Assembly: GCA_965217205.1 (NCBI GenBank)
Contig: OZ244254.1
Location: 186,001 to 250,000, forward strand
DNA: 64,000 bases
Direction: 5' to 3'
From: Maricaulis sp947259345
GTDB taxonomy: Bacteria > Pseudomonadota > Alphaproteobacteria > Caulobacterales > Maricaulaceae
A program made the position numbers and the translations under genes. How positions within the stretch are numbered: the stretch's first letter is position 1; every line of letters starts with the position of its first letter. The notes under the pieces are model-generated. The model saw only the letters and a program-made list of their open reading frames with translations, did no database searches and was not told the origin of the DNA. This document shows positions 25,987 to 34,734 of the stretch, piece after piece.

Positions 25987-27348
25987 TTGGTCCAGCCCGC
26001 CGATATCGTCTTCGCCGAACTGGATCAGCGCGCCGGGTGCGGACGTGTGGGCATCGCCTGCTCTGGCGGCAGCGATAGTCTCGCCCTGCTTTTGCTGGCC
26101 TCCGACTGGGCCCGGCAGAATGGCCGCAGCCTGCATGTTCTGACCGTTGATCATGCATTGCGTGCGGAGAGTCGCGCAGAAGCGGAGTTTGTGTCCGGTG
26201 TGTCGGCTCGGCTCGGATGGCCCTGCGATGTGCTGAATTGGGATGCGGCCAGGCCCGGTTCCGGCCTGCAGTCTCGCGCCCGCGCCGCGCGGCACGCCTT
26301 GCTCGCCAGCGCTTGCAGACGACATGGCCTGCCTGTTCTGCTGATGGCGCATACGCGTGATGACCAGGCCGAGACAGTGGCCTTGCGACTGGCGGCAGGC
26401 GGCAACTGGCACAGCGCGACGGGGATGGCGTATCAGGCCCCATCACCAGCCTGGCCGGAGGGGCGTGATCTGACTCTGGTGCGGCCCTGTCTCGGTGTCA
26501 GCCGTTCGACATTGCGTGCAGTTCTTACCCAGCGGGGCGAGCGATGGATTGATGATCCGTCCAACACCGACCCTCACTATGCACGTATTCGGATGCGTGA
26601 TCGGCTGGCCAGGCTTCGCACGGCCGGATTTTTGACGGAACGCCTCGCCGCCCTGGCGGAAGACTTGGCGCCGATCCAGCTGGTCGAGCGCCGATCAGCC
26701 TGGCTGGCAGCGCAGACCTGCCTCGTTCTGAGGGATTGGGGCGGTGCCGAGATTGAGCTCGCGGCCTGGGCCGGTATCACGCCAACAGTCCGTCTGACTT
26801 TGCTCGAAGCGCTCGTCTCGGCGATTTCCGGCCAGGCCCTGAGTCCGTCCCGAGCACGCCTGCAGCCGCTGGACGCGGCACTTCTGTCCGCCCAGCCGCG
26901 GTCGGGATGTGGCGTCGGGTTGCTACCCCCGGCTAAAGGACGAGCCATGATGATCCGGGACCGCGGCGCATTGTTTGGGCGTGTGGATCATGCAGCGTCA
27001 CAGCCGTGGCTTGACGCGGCGGACGGCAGCCGGGTCTTCGATGGCCGCTTTGAGATCCGGGCGGGCGCCAACGATCTTGATTGGGCGGTTATGGGAGATA
27101 CGTATGAAGGGCTGCAAAAGCGCGCTATACTTGATGCAGTGCCTGGAGCTGCGCGTCCCGGCCTGCTCGTCGCGCGTCGCAGAGGACGCATTGTCACGAT
27201 CGCCGGACTGGATGCGGGCCGGGCCGATGAGAATAACGAAAGCGTGACCGCTGCACAGGCGGTTCGCCCGCTGATTGCGCACAGATTTTGCAGGCGTCTG
27301 CTTCCGGAAAGTGCGGGCAGATGGTTTGATGCTTCGAGGGCGGCGTAG
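25987..27348 (+). CDS. tilS: tRNA(Ile)-lysidine synthetase
   Basis: Converts C34 of tRNA-Ile(CAU) to lysidine using ATP. The ~453-residue protein has the PP-loop S-G-G-S-D-S near residue 26, L-T-V-D-H-A-L-R, A-H-T-R-D-D-Q-A-E-T-V and the R-P-C-L-G-V-S-R-S-T-L-R segment. The start is uncertain: the frame is open back into cpoB with no breaks, and the TTG chosen abuts an AGGGGA tract. A start inside cpoB is possible and would couple the two genes. Confidence 0.88.
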   Translation: MVQPADIVFAELDQRAGCGRVGIACSGGSDSLALLLLASDWARQNGRSLHVLTVDHALRAESRAEAEFVSGVSARLGWPCDVLNWDAARPGSGLQSRARAARHALLASACRRHGLPVLLMAHTRDDQAETVALRLAAGGNWHSATGMAYQAPSPAWPEGRDLTLVRPCLGVSRSTLRAVLTQRGERWIDDPSNTDPHYARIRMRDRLARLRTAGFLTERLAALAEDLAPIQLVERRSAWLAAQTCLVLRDWGGAEIELAAWAGITPTVRLTLLEALVSAISGQALSPSRARLQPLDAALLSAQPRSGCGVGLLPPAKGRAMMIRDRGALFGRVDHAASQPWLDAADGSRVFDGRFEIRAGANDLDWAVMGDTYEGLQKRAILDAVPGAARPGLLVARRRGRIVTIAGLDAGRADENNESVTAAQAVRPLIAHRFCRRLLPESAGRWFDASRAA

Positions 27349-27379
27349 TGACGCGATTGTCGCCCAGCTGTCAGTCCGA

Positions 27380-27409
27380 CTCGCACTGTGGACATGGAAT
27401 GCCCATATC
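27380..27409 (+). promoter_or_regulatory. Possible heat-shock (RpoH) promoter of ftsH
   Basis: CTCGCA, 16 bp, then CCCATATC lies 38 bp upstream of the ftsH start. The -10 part fits alphaproteobacterial RpoH promoters reasonably; the -35 part is a poor match to CTTGAA. ftsH is a known heat-shock gene in relatives, which is why the site is recorded. Confidence 0.25.
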
Positions 27410-27446
27410 AGGTCGGGAATGACCGTATGATTGAACGGAAAAACAC

Positions 27447-29360
27447 ATGCCGATGAGAAATATTGCGATCTGGGCCGTTGTTGGCCTTCTGGTCCTGGTC
27501 CTGGTTCAGATGGTCAGCCGTCCGGCCGATCAGGTCGGCGCACAGCCGGGGCCGTCCTATTCGGACTTCCTCGACCGGGTCGAGCGCAATGAAATCTCCA
27601 GCGCGACAATCACGGGTGATACGCTCGTGGCGCAGACAAATTCCGGTGAAACCTTCGAGGTGGTCCTGCCGCCGTCGGATACCGAAACTGTCGCGATCCT
27701 GCGCGAGGCCGATGTGAATATTCGCGTCGAAGAAGCGTCCGAGGGGGGTAATGTCTTCCTCTCCATGCTGTTCAACTGGTTCCCGCTTCTGCTTCTGATC
27801 GGTGTCTGGATCTTCTTCATGCGCCAGATGCAGGGCGGCGGACGTGGCGGCGCGATGGGCTTCGGCAAGTCCAAGGCGCGCCTGCTGACCGAGCATCACG
27901 GTCGCAAGACTTTCGATGATGTCGCCGGCGTCGATGAAGCCAAGGATGAACTCCAGGAAGTCGTCGAGTATCTGAAAGACCCGTCGAAATTCCAGCGTCT
28001 GGGCGGCAAGATCCCGAAAGGCGCGCTGCTGGTTGGTCCTCCCGGTACCGGTAAAACTCTGTTGGCCCGAGCCGTGGCCGGCGAAGCCAATGTGCCCTTC
28101 TTCACGATCTCCGGTTCGGATTTCGTCGAGATGTTCGTTGGTGTTGGCGCTTCGCGTGTTCGTGACATGTTCGAGCAGGCCAAGAAGAACGCGCCCTGCA
28201 TCATCTTCATCGATGAGATCGACGCGGTCGGCCGCTCGCGCGGTGCCGGCCTCGGCGGCGGCAATGACGAACGCGAACAGACGCTCAACCAGCTCCTTGT
28301 CGAGATGGATGGTTTTGAGTCCAATGAGGGCATCATCCTGATTGCGGCGACCAACCGGCCGGACGTTCTCGATCCGGCGCTGCTGCGTCCGGGCCGCTTT
28401 GACCGCCAGGTCGTGGTGCCCAACCCGGACATCACCGGTCGCGAGAAGATCGTGAAAGTCCACATGCGCGATGTCCCGCTGGGCGAGGATGTAGATCCGA
28501 AAGTGATCGCACGCGGCACGCCGGGCTTCTCTGGTGCTGATCTGGCCAATCTGGTCAATGAAGCCGCCCTGCTGGCGGCCCGTCGCAACAAGCGCCGTGT
28601 CTCGATGCAGGAATTCGAGGATGCCAAGGACAAGGTCATGATGGGGCCGGAGCGCCGCTCCATGGTCATGTCCGAGAAAGAAAAGCAGCTCACGGCCTAC
28701 CACGAATCCGGACACGCCATCGTCGCAATCAACGTGCCGTCCTCCGATCCGGTCCACAAGGCGACGATCATTCCGCGCGGCCGGGCTCTGGGCATGGTCA
28801 TGCAGCTGCCGGAAGGTGACAAGATGTCGATGACGCATGAGGAAATGACCTCGCGCCTCGCCATCATGATGGGCGGCCGCGTTGCGGAAGAGCTGAAATT
28901 CGGCAAGGAAAAAGTGACGTCCGGCGCGGCGTCCGACATCCAGCAGGCGACGCGTCTGGCCAAGGCGATGGTCACCCAGTGGGGCTTCTCCGAAGAGCTT
29001 GGTCCGATCGATTATGCCGATAATCAGGGCGAGGTCTTCCTCGGCCAGCAATTGGTTCAGAGCAAGTCGGTCTCGGGCACCACCGCCCGCAAAATCGAGG
29101 AAGAGGTCCGCGGCCTGGTCCAGGCTGGCATGGATGAGGCGCGCCGCATCCTGACCGAAAAGCGCAAGGACTGGGAGACCCTGTCCGAGGGGCTGCTCGA
29201 GTATGAGACCCTCTCCGGCAGCGAGATCACCGATCTGCTCAATGGCAAACCACCAAGCCGCCCTGATGATACGCCCCGCCCGCCGAGCGACACGCCGACC
29301 AGCGCTGTCCCGACGACGGATGAGGGCCCGGATGCTGACCCGGAGCCGCAAGGCGCCTGA
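27447..29360 (+). CDS. ftsH: ATP-dependent membrane zinc protease FtsH
   Basis: Membrane AAA+ protease that removes damaged membrane proteins and regulators. The 637-residue protein has two membrane helices (about 7-22 and 106-125) flanking a periplasmic domain. It shows Walker A G-P-P-G-T-G-K-T near 197, Walker B C-I-I-F-I-D-E-I-D, the SRH region with R-P-G-R-F-D-R, and zinc motif H-E-S-G-H near 419. It sits directly after tilS, an order common in proteobacteria. Upstream, CTCGCA and CCCATATC spaced 16 bp weakly resemble an RpoH promoter. Confidence 0.97.
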   Translation: MPMRNIAIWAVVGLLVLVLVQMVSRPADQVGAQPGPSYSDFLDRVERNEISSATITGDTLVAQTNSGETFEVVLPPSDTETVAILREADVNIRVEEASEGGNVFLSMLFNWFPLLLLIGVWIFFMRQMQGGGRGGAMGFGKSKARLLTEHHGRKTFDDVAGVDEAKDELQEVVEYLKDPSKFQRLGGKIPKGALLVGPPGTGKTLLARAVAGEANVPFFTISGSDFVEMFVGVGASRVRDMFEQAKKNAPCIIFIDEIDAVGRSRGAGLGGGNDEREQTLNQLLVEMDGFESNEGIILIAATNRPDVLDPALLRPGRFDRQVVVPNPDITGREKIVKVHMRDVPLGEDVDPKVIARGTPGFSGADLANLVNEAALLAARRNKRRVSMQEFEDAKDKVMMGPERRSMVMSEKEKQLTAYHESGHAIVAINVPSSDPVHKATIIPRGRALGMVMQLPEGDKMSMTHEEMTSRLAIMMGGRVAEELKFGKEKVTSGAASDIQQATRLAKAMVTQWGFSEELGPIDYADNQGEVFLGQQLVQSKSVSGTTARKIEEEVRGLVQAGMDEARRILTEKRKDWETLSEGLLEYETLSGSEITDLLNGKPPSRPDDTPRPPSDTPTSAVPTTDEGPDADPEPQGA

Positions 29361-29506
29361 TCGGCTTTCGCGAGTCGAAATTCAATAGCCCCGGGCCTGA
29401 CAGGTTCGGAGCTTTTTCTTGCGGCGGCCTGGAGTTTGGTCGGATCAGCCTTGTCACGTCAGTCAAATCACGAACAAATGCCCGGGCAATCATGGGGCAT
29501 TGGAAG

Positions 29507-30022
29507 ATGATGCGAGTATTGATGGCTCTGTCCGCGAGCGTGCTGGTCGCAGCCTGTTCGCACAACTCACCCCCCGTGCAAGACGCCGAGATCGTGCGTC
29601 CTGCGTCGTCGACAAGCCTGATGACCCGGTATTCGGTGTCGGTCGAGGCCGCTCTGCCAGACCTCCGTGTCAGCAGGGAGGAGGCGTCAAGCTTTCGCAG
29701 CGACGGTCGCGGTGAGACTGTGATGTTCGTCTATCTCGAGAACTTGCCCGCCGGCGTTGCCGATCTGTCGGACGCGCATGGATCGGAAAGTCGGACCTTG
29801 ATGGTCGGTATGCAGCCCATGCGTGGTGGCGACGGACGGATCACCTACGACATTCACTTGGCGTTCCAGGATGACGTGCACGCCCGACCGTTCGGCCTGG
29901 AAGAGTCGCCGCGGCTCGTCGTTGCAGAGGGCGAGACGGCAACGGTGCATCTTGGCCAGGAGGCGGGTGACATCTATTCCCGTCTGGCCATCGACCTGAC
30001 CTCGCACACGGTCAGCGATTGA
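29507..30022 (+). CDS. Small lipoprotein of unknown function
   Basis: About 171 residues beginning M-M-R-V-L-M-A-L with a lipobox V-A-A-C-S, so a likely lipid-anchored envelope protein. The mature part looks beta-rich, with no named motif. The sequence ends with a segment that reads like the last strands of a small beta-sandwich. An ATG 15 bases upstream is an alternative start. It lies alone between ftsH and folP. Confidence 0.65.
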   Translation: MMRVLMALSASVLVAACSHNSPPVQDAEIVRPASSTSLMTRYSVSVEAALPDLRVSREEASSFRSDGRGETVMFVYLENLPAGVADLSDAHGSESRTLMVGMQPMRGGDGRITYDIHLAFQDDVHARPFGLEESPRLVVAEGETATVHLGQEAGDIYSRLAIDLTSHTVSD

Positions 30023-30118
30023 TCAGCCCTGATCAGGCTTTCAATTGTCGCGCCGCCGCGTTGCAGCGTATATCAGGGGCAGGCAGTCACACTTCCCCGT
30101 CCCAGCAAGCGGATCGTC

Positions 30119-30949
30119 ATGGCCAAATTCCGTTCCCGCCGCCAATCGGACCTGCCCTTTGTCATGGGCGTGCTCAATGTCACGCCTGACAGCTTTTCCG
30201 ATGGTGGTGATTTTGTAGACCTCGAGGCTGCGGTCGCGCGCGGTCTGGAGATGCTCAAGAACGGTGCCGATGTGATTGATGTCGGCGGCGAGTCGACGCG
30301 CCCGGGGGCCGCGCCTGTGGCCGAGGATGAGGAGTTGCGGCGCGTCATTCCGGTCATCAAGGCGCTCCGCGAGCGCACGGCTGCCCGCATCTCGATCGAT
30401 ACATTCAAACCGGCTGTGGCCCGCGCCGCCGTCGAAGCCGGAGCCGATATCTGGAATGATGTCATGGCGCTGCGGGCGGACGGCGCGGTCGAAACCGCCG
30501 CCGAGCTTGGCGTGCCGGTCATTCTCATGCACATGTCGGGCACGCCCCAGACCATGCAGGCCGACCCGCAATACGAGGATGTCGTGTCGGACGTCTGCGA
30601 CTTCCTGACCGAGCGCGCGGACATCGCCATGGCGCGCGGCGTAAGTGCCGACAGTATCTGGCTGGATCCGGGCATCGGTTTCGGCAAGTCGCTGGATCAC
30701 AATCTCGCGCTCATGCGCGACCTCGATCAGGTGATCGGCCTGGGCTATCCAGTTCTCTTCGGGGCCTCCCGCAAGCGCTTCATAGCGGCTATTGACGAGG
30801 GCGCGGCCGAGATGGAGCGGTTGGGTGGATCGCTTGCGGCTGCCCTGCGTGCGGCGACGGCCGGAGCGGCCATGGTCCGCGTCCATGATGTGCGCATGAC
30901 GGTGCAGGCGTTGAAAGTGCAAGCGGCCATCCGCAAGGGACGCGCCTGA
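30119..30949 (+). CDS. folP: Dihydropteroate synthase
   Basis: Condenses dihydropterin pyrophosphate with p-aminobenzoate in folate synthesis; the sulfonamide target. The 276-residue TIM barrel has G-V-L-N-V-T-P-D-S-F-S-D-G-G, the loop G-G-E-S-T-R-P-G-A, S-I-D-T-F-K, W-N-D-V, L-D-P-G-I-G-F-G-K and F-G-A-S-R-K-R-F. The next gene starts on the base after its stop. Confidence 0.96.
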   Translation: MAKFRSRRQSDLPFVMGVLNVTPDSFSDGGDFVDLEAAVARGLEMLKNGADVIDVGGESTRPGAAPVAEDEELRRVIPVIKALRERTAARISIDTFKPAVARAAVEAGADIWNDVMALRADGAVETAAELGVPVILMHMSGTPQTMQADPQYEDVVSDVCDFLTERADIAMARGVSADSIWLDPGIGFGKSLDHNLALMRDLDQVIGLGYPVLFGASRKRFIAAIDEGAAEMERLGGSLAAALRAATAGAAMVRVHDVRMTVQALKVQAAIRKGRA

Positions 30950-31591
30950 ATGGCCTACACGCTCTATGGCAGGGCCGGTTTCGGATCGGTCTGCGTCGAA
31001 GCGGCGCTGGAGCTGGTCGGAGCGGATTACGAGTTTGTGGAAGTCGACCCGCTCGGCGATGCCGCCGAGCAGCGCCGCGTGCGGGCGGTCAATCCGGTTG
31101 GCCAGGTTCCGACCCTGATCCTGCCCAATGATAGCGTGATGACCGAAAGCGCTGCCATCCTGATCTGGTTGGGTGACCGCCATTCAGATGCCGGTCTCGC
31201 GCCGGCGATCGACGCGCCGGAGCGGGCCGAATATCTGCGTTGGATGCTGTTCCTCGCCTCCAGCTTCTATTCCACCTTCACGATTTCCGATGGCCCCGAG
31301 CGTTTTCATCCTGACAGCGCGACCCATGCCGACCTGCTGGCGATGGCGGACCGCCGCCGTCTGGATATGTGGACGCTGATGAATGACGCCTTCGATGGTG
31401 CGCCCGGTCCCTTTCTGCTCGGCGAAAGCCTGAGCCTGCTGGATCTCTATGTCGCTATGATGAGCCGCTGGGATCCGGGCCGGGCCGCCTTCGAGGAGGC
31501 CTGTCCCGCGCTCCTGCACGCCGTCGAGCTGACCGAGGCCGATACGGTCGTGGCCGAGGTCTGGGCCCGCAATTTCCGGCTCGAGCGCTGA
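30950..31591 (+). CDS. Glutathione S-transferase family protein
   Basis: A 213-residue two-domain GST-like protein. The N-terminal thioredoxin-like part has N-P-V-G-Q-V-P-T-L and the glutathione-binding M-T-E-S-A-A-I-L; the all-helical C-terminal domain contains L-G-E-S-L-S-L-L-D-L-Y. The position of the catalytic Ser/Cys is taken by G-F-G-S-V-C-V-E, so chemistry is unclear. Adjacent to folP and a SugE-type exporter with 0-5 bp gaps, which implies one transcript. Confidence 0.85.
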   Translation: MAYTLYGRAGFGSVCVEAALELVGADYEFVEVDPLGDAAEQRRVRAVNPVGQVPTLILPNDSVMTESAAILIWLGDRHSDAGLAPAIDAPERAEYLRWMLFLASSFYSTFTISDGPERFHPDSATHADLLAMADRRRLDMWTLMNDAFDGAPGPFLLGESLSLLDLYVAMMSRWDPGRAAFEEACPALLHAVELTEADTVVAEVWARNFRLER

Positions 31592-31596
31592 TCGCG

Positions 31597-31935
31597 ATGG
31601 GCTGGCTGACCAATTCGTGGACCCTGCTCGTGCTGGGCGGCATCTGCGAGATGGGCTGGGCGCTGGGCTTCAAATATGTCCGCAGTGATGCGCCCTGGTG
31701 GCAGCACGCCGCCGTGCTGGCCACGCTGGCCGCCTCCATGGCGCTCCTCTGGATGGCGATGAAATCCCTGCCGGCCGGGACGGCCTATGCGGTGTGGACC
31801 GGCATCGGCGCGCTTGGCGTGGCGACGCTCGGCATTCTCGTCTTCAACGAGCCGGCGACCCATTTGCGGATTTTCTTCCTCGCTTTGATCCTGATCGGGA
31901 TCATCGGCCTGAAGGCGGTCAGCGGTGAGACCTAG
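31597..31935 (+). CDS. sugE: Small multidrug resistance family transporter, SugE/Gdx type
   Basis: A 112-residue, four-helix SMR protein. The SugE/Gdx subtype exports guanidinium or quaternary ammonium by proton antiport. The essential membrane glutamate is in G-G-I-C-E-M-G-W-A (Glu18); A-Y-A-V-W-T-G-I-G-A and the terminal helix I-L-I-G-I-I-G-L-K are typical. No guanidine riboswitch is visible; it appears to ride on the folP-gst transcript. It overlaps the convergent peptidase gene by 4 bp. Confidence 0.9.
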   Translation: MGWLTNSWTLLVLGGICEMGWALGFKYVRSDAPWWQHAAVLATLAASMALLWMAMKSLPAGTAYAVWTGIGALGVATLGILVFNEPATHLRIFFLALILIGIIGLKAVSGET

Positions 31936-33140
31936 CCGAACGGATCGTCTATGGCCCGCGAGGGCTCGGTAAACCAGCGTGGCCCGGTCGGGGTCATGTA
32001 GAAATGATCCTCAAGCCGAATCCCGAACTCGCCCGGCACACAGATCATCGGCTCGTTTGAAAAACACATGCCCACTTCGAGCCGGGTGTCGTCGCCGCCG
32101 ACCAAGTATGGGCCTTCGTGGATATCGAGGCCGATGCCATGACCGGTCCTGTGCGGAATGCCGGGCAGGGCATAGCCGGGGCCGAACCCGCGTCGCTCCG
32201 CTTCTGCGCGCGCGGCCGCATCGACCGAACTGCAGCTTTCGCCGATCTGGGCGGCCTGGAAGGCGGCGAGCTGGCAGGCTTTCTCCGCGTCCCAGACTTC
32301 GCGCTGCCGATCCGTCGGTTCACCGAAGACATAGCTGCGGGTGATGTCGGATTGGTAGCCATGAATGGCGCAGCCCGTATCAATCAGGACCACATCGCCG
32401 TCTTCGAGCGTTTTCGGATTGGCAACGCCATGGGGAAAGGCGGTGTCCGGTCCGAACAGGACGATGCAGAAAGTGGAGCCGCCCGGCGCGCCGATAGCCT
32501 TGTGAGCGGCATGGATGAATTCGGTCACTTCGCGGGTCGAGATGCCCGGACGCAGGATACGCGCGGCCGCTGCGTGAACGTCCAGCGTGGCATCCTTGGT
32601 CGCCTGCATGAGGGCGATTTCCTCGGCATCCTTGCACACACGGCCGGACAGCACCGCTTCGGCGGCATCGCCGGTTTCACCTGGCCAGGCGTGGGAGAGG
32701 GCATTGGCGGTTACCAGCGGCGTGGTCGGATCGATCCCCAGACGGCCCTTGGCGTCGTCGAGACCGGCGAGGGTCGCGTACGGGTCTTCATGTTCTTCCC
32801 AGGTGGCGAGTGGCGCGGTCAGCCGCATGAAGCCTTCAAGCGTGCCGGTCTCGAAAGCCGGGCCGAAATAGGTCAGACCGCCATCCGCGGTCACAAGCGC
32901 GCCGACGAGGCGTTCCGTCGCCGGCCATCGCAGGCCGGTATAATAGTTGAGATTGGTGCCGGCATTGAGCCAGATCGCATCAAGCCCGGCCTTGCCCATC
33001 CGGTCCCGCAAGCCATCCAGCCGTTCGCGCAGGCTGGCTTCGGGGATGGGTTGGCAGTGGCTGAGCCGGTCTTCCAGGCGCGAAAGCTCGGTCGAGGCGT
33101 CAGATCCGCCGACACCCTTGGTCATCGCGTGCGCTGTCAT
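31932..33140 (-). CDS. M24 family metallopeptidase (Xaa-Pro aminopeptidase-like)
   Basis: A 402-residue cytosolic peptidase with a creatinase-type N-terminal domain and a pita-bread catalytic domain. Metal ligands are visible in V-L-I-D-T-G and Y-Q-S-D-I-T-R (two Asp), R-T-G-H-G-I-G-L (His), S-N-E-P-M-I (Glu) and R-L-E-D-H-F (Glu). Prolidase or aminopeptidase P activity is likely; exact specificity cannot be told. AGGAG six bases before the ATG sets the start, well inside a longer open frame. Confidence 0.9.
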   Translation of the reverse strand: MTAHAMTKGVGGSDASTELSRLEDRLSHCQPIPEASLRERLDGLRDRMGKAGLDAIWLNAGTNLNYYTGLRWPATERLVGALVTADGGLTYFGPAFETGTLEGFMRLTAPLATWEEHEDPYATLAGLDDAKGRLGIDPTTPLVTANALSHAWPGETGDAAEAVLSGRVCKDAEEIALMQATKDATLDVHAAAARILRPGISTREVTEFIHAAHKAIGAPGGSTFCIVLFGPDTAFPHGVANPKTLEDGDVVLIDTGCAIHGYQSDITRSYVFGEPTDRQREVWDAEKACQLAAFQAAQIGESCSSVDAAARAEAERRGFGPGYALPGIPHRTGHGIGLDIHEGPYLVGGDDTRLEVGMCFSNEPMICVPGEFGIRLEDHFYMTPTGPRWFTEPSRAIDDPFG

Positions 33141-33216
33141 ACCGGTCTCCTCTTGCGAAGCCGACAGGCTAGGCGGCGGCGCTGCGTGAGACAACGCCGC
33201 CGGTGCAGGTGCGACC

Positions 33217-33978
33217 TCAGGCGCCGTCGCCGAACATGAAGAGCAGGAATTCCGCTGGCTCATCGAACGGGTTGAGGATTTCATGGGAGACATTGGCCGG
33301 TATCATGAGGACCTGCCCATTGCCGACTTCGTGGTCGACCCCGTCAATGCGCGCGATGGCGCGATTGCCGGTGAAAACAAGGAGGGTCGGGAAGGGATTG
33401 GTGCGGCTGCGCGGATCGGCATTTACATGCTGGCCGGGCATGACATGGCCGAACCCGCTGCGAAAGCCGGGCTGGTAGTAGATGATCCCGACATTACCGC
33501 CATGCACTTCCCGCGTGGCATGCTCGCGCCAGTTGATGATTTCCGGTGTGCCGCGGGTCCAGAAGTGAAAGGTGAGGGAGAGGATGGCGGGATCGAAATC
33601 CGCCCCGTCCATAAGCTCGATATCCATGGGCGCATAATCGCTTGAGAACGCCTTGCCCATGGCTGTGAGGGCCGCCATTTCGCCACGATCGACCTGGGCC
33701 AGCGCGTCCGCCTCGGCCGTGTAGTAGAAGGTCGGGCTTTCCGGTTCGCCGTGGGTGACGGCATAACTGCCAGCGTCTGCGTCCATGGTGATGGTCCACC
33801 AGTCGCCATCAACCACGACACCGAATTCGGTGCTCGCCTCGAAGGTCGGGTCTTCCAGATAATCGGCGGCGAAGCGGTCCAGGATGGCCCCGGTGCCGTC
33901 GTTCTGGGCCTGGGCGGTCATTGTTACGGCCAGTCCGGCGGTGAGGCCGGCGAGCCCGTATTTGATCCAGTTCTTCAT
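33217..33978 (-). CDS. Secreted cupin-domain protein
   Basis: A 253-residue protein with a Sec signal (K-N-W-I-K-Y to T-A-Q-A-Q, about 24 residues), an unrecognised N-terminal domain rich in acidic residues, and a C-terminal cupin_2-like barrel (V-F-T-G-N-R-A-I-A-R-I-D-G and I-P-A-N-V-S-H-E-I). The ATG is preferred over a GTG two codons upstream by its spacing from AAGGGA. It lies just downstream of a TetR gene on the same strand, with a palindrome in the gap, so TetR control is plausible. Confidence 0.7.
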   Translation of the reverse strand: MKNWIKYGLAGLTAGLAVTMTAQAQNDGTGAILDRFAADYLEDPTFEASTEFGVVVDGDWWTITMDADAGSYAVTHGEPESPTFYYTAEADALAQVDRGEMAALTAMGKAFSSDYAPMDIELMDGADFDPAILSLTFHFWTRGTPEIINWREHATREVHGGNVGIIYYQPGFRSGFGHVMPGQHVNADPRSRTNPFPTLLVFTGNRAIARIDGVDHEVGNGQVLMIPANVSHEILNPFDEPAEFLLFMFGDGA

Positions 33979-34025
33979 CGTCACGTGTCCCTTTGTCTGT
34001 TTCAGTCAGCCCGTTACGCTTATAA

Positions 34026-34037
34026 CTATCCGGGTAG
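34026..34037. promoter_or_regulatory. Candidate TetR-type operator upstream of secreted cupin gene
   Basis: CTATCCGGGTAG, a 12-bp near-palindrome broken only by one symmetric T/G position, sits in an AT-rich patch 48 bp upstream of the cupin ATG and 38 bp after the TetR stop. Location and symmetry fit a local repressor site; no experimental motif is known to me. Confidence 0.35.
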
Positions 34038-34074
34038 ATAATTATGCGGGCGAACGCCCCCTTAAATCCCCCGT

Positions 34075-34731
34075 CTAGTCCTGCGTTGACGTGATGCCCG
34101 AAAGCATGAGGTCGCGCAGGTGACGCGTAAATGGCGCAGCTTCGATTTCGAAGTCTGCCATCCCTTGATGCGTGGAGATTGCCGTTCGGATGCGTCGGGT
34201 GACCGAAAAAAAGATCGCCGAGCCAACGATGGACAGGTGCAGCATGTGCGGATCGACGGCGCGGAACCGTCCTTTCGCATGGCCGGCTTCATAAAAGCGG
34301 CGCGTCGTTTCCATGAAATTCCGCAGTTTTCGGGCCGGCCCTTCGCGGGTCATGATCTCGCCATCGAGATAATCGCGCAGGATCATGCGAGGAAAGCCGG
34401 GTCGACTGATGATGGCGCGGGCAAAGACCTCGATGAAGTCACCCATATCGGCCACCGGATCGACGGGCTGGGCCAGCTCGGCTTTCAGACGGGCCAGTAC
34501 ATCATCGATGATCGCTTCGATGATGGCGGTATAAAGCCCGTCCTTGTCACCGAAATAATAGCGGACCATCGCCTTGTTGGCTTCGGCTTTCTCGGCGATG
34601 GCATCCAGCGTCGTGCCGGTGAAACCGTGAGCGGCGAACAGGTCTTCACCCGCTGCCATCAGGCGCGCCTTCGTCGCTTCCGCATTGCGGCGCCGCGCCG
34701 GGCGGGCAGGGGAGGCAGACGAGGCCGTCAT
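34075..34731 (-). CDS. TetR/AcrR family transcriptional regulator
   Basis: A 218-residue one-component regulator. The N-terminal helix-turn-helix lies at about residues 38-60 (T-T-L-D-A-I-A-E-K-A, V-R-Y-Y-F-G-D-K-D-G-L-Y); the C-terminal ligand domain resembles the TetR_C group with R-P-G-F-P-R-M-I-L-R. It begins 3 bp after the RluD-type gene, so it is cotranscribed with it, and precedes the secreted cupin gene. Ligand unknown. Confidence 0.9.
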   Translation of the reverse strand: MTASSASPARPARRRNAEATKARLMAAGEDLFAAHGFTGTTLDAIAEKAEANKAMVRYYFGDKDGLYTAIIEAIIDDVLARLKAELAQPVDPVADMGDFIEVFARAIISRPGFPRMILRDYLDGEIMTREGPARKLRNFMETTRRFYEAGHAKGRFRAVDPHMLHLSIVGSAIFFSVTRRIRTAISTHQGMADFEIEAAPFTRHLRDLMLSGITSTQD

Positions 34732-34734
34732 GGC

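Noticed and set aside
27408..29351. 647-codon open frame on the minus strand
   Set aside because: It lies entirely opposite ftsH; its sequence is His/Arg/Asp-rich with no domain, a GC-codon artefact of the real gene.
32118..33239. 373-codon open frame on the plus strand
   Set aside because: Antisense to the M24 peptidase, whose five metal ligands are all present.
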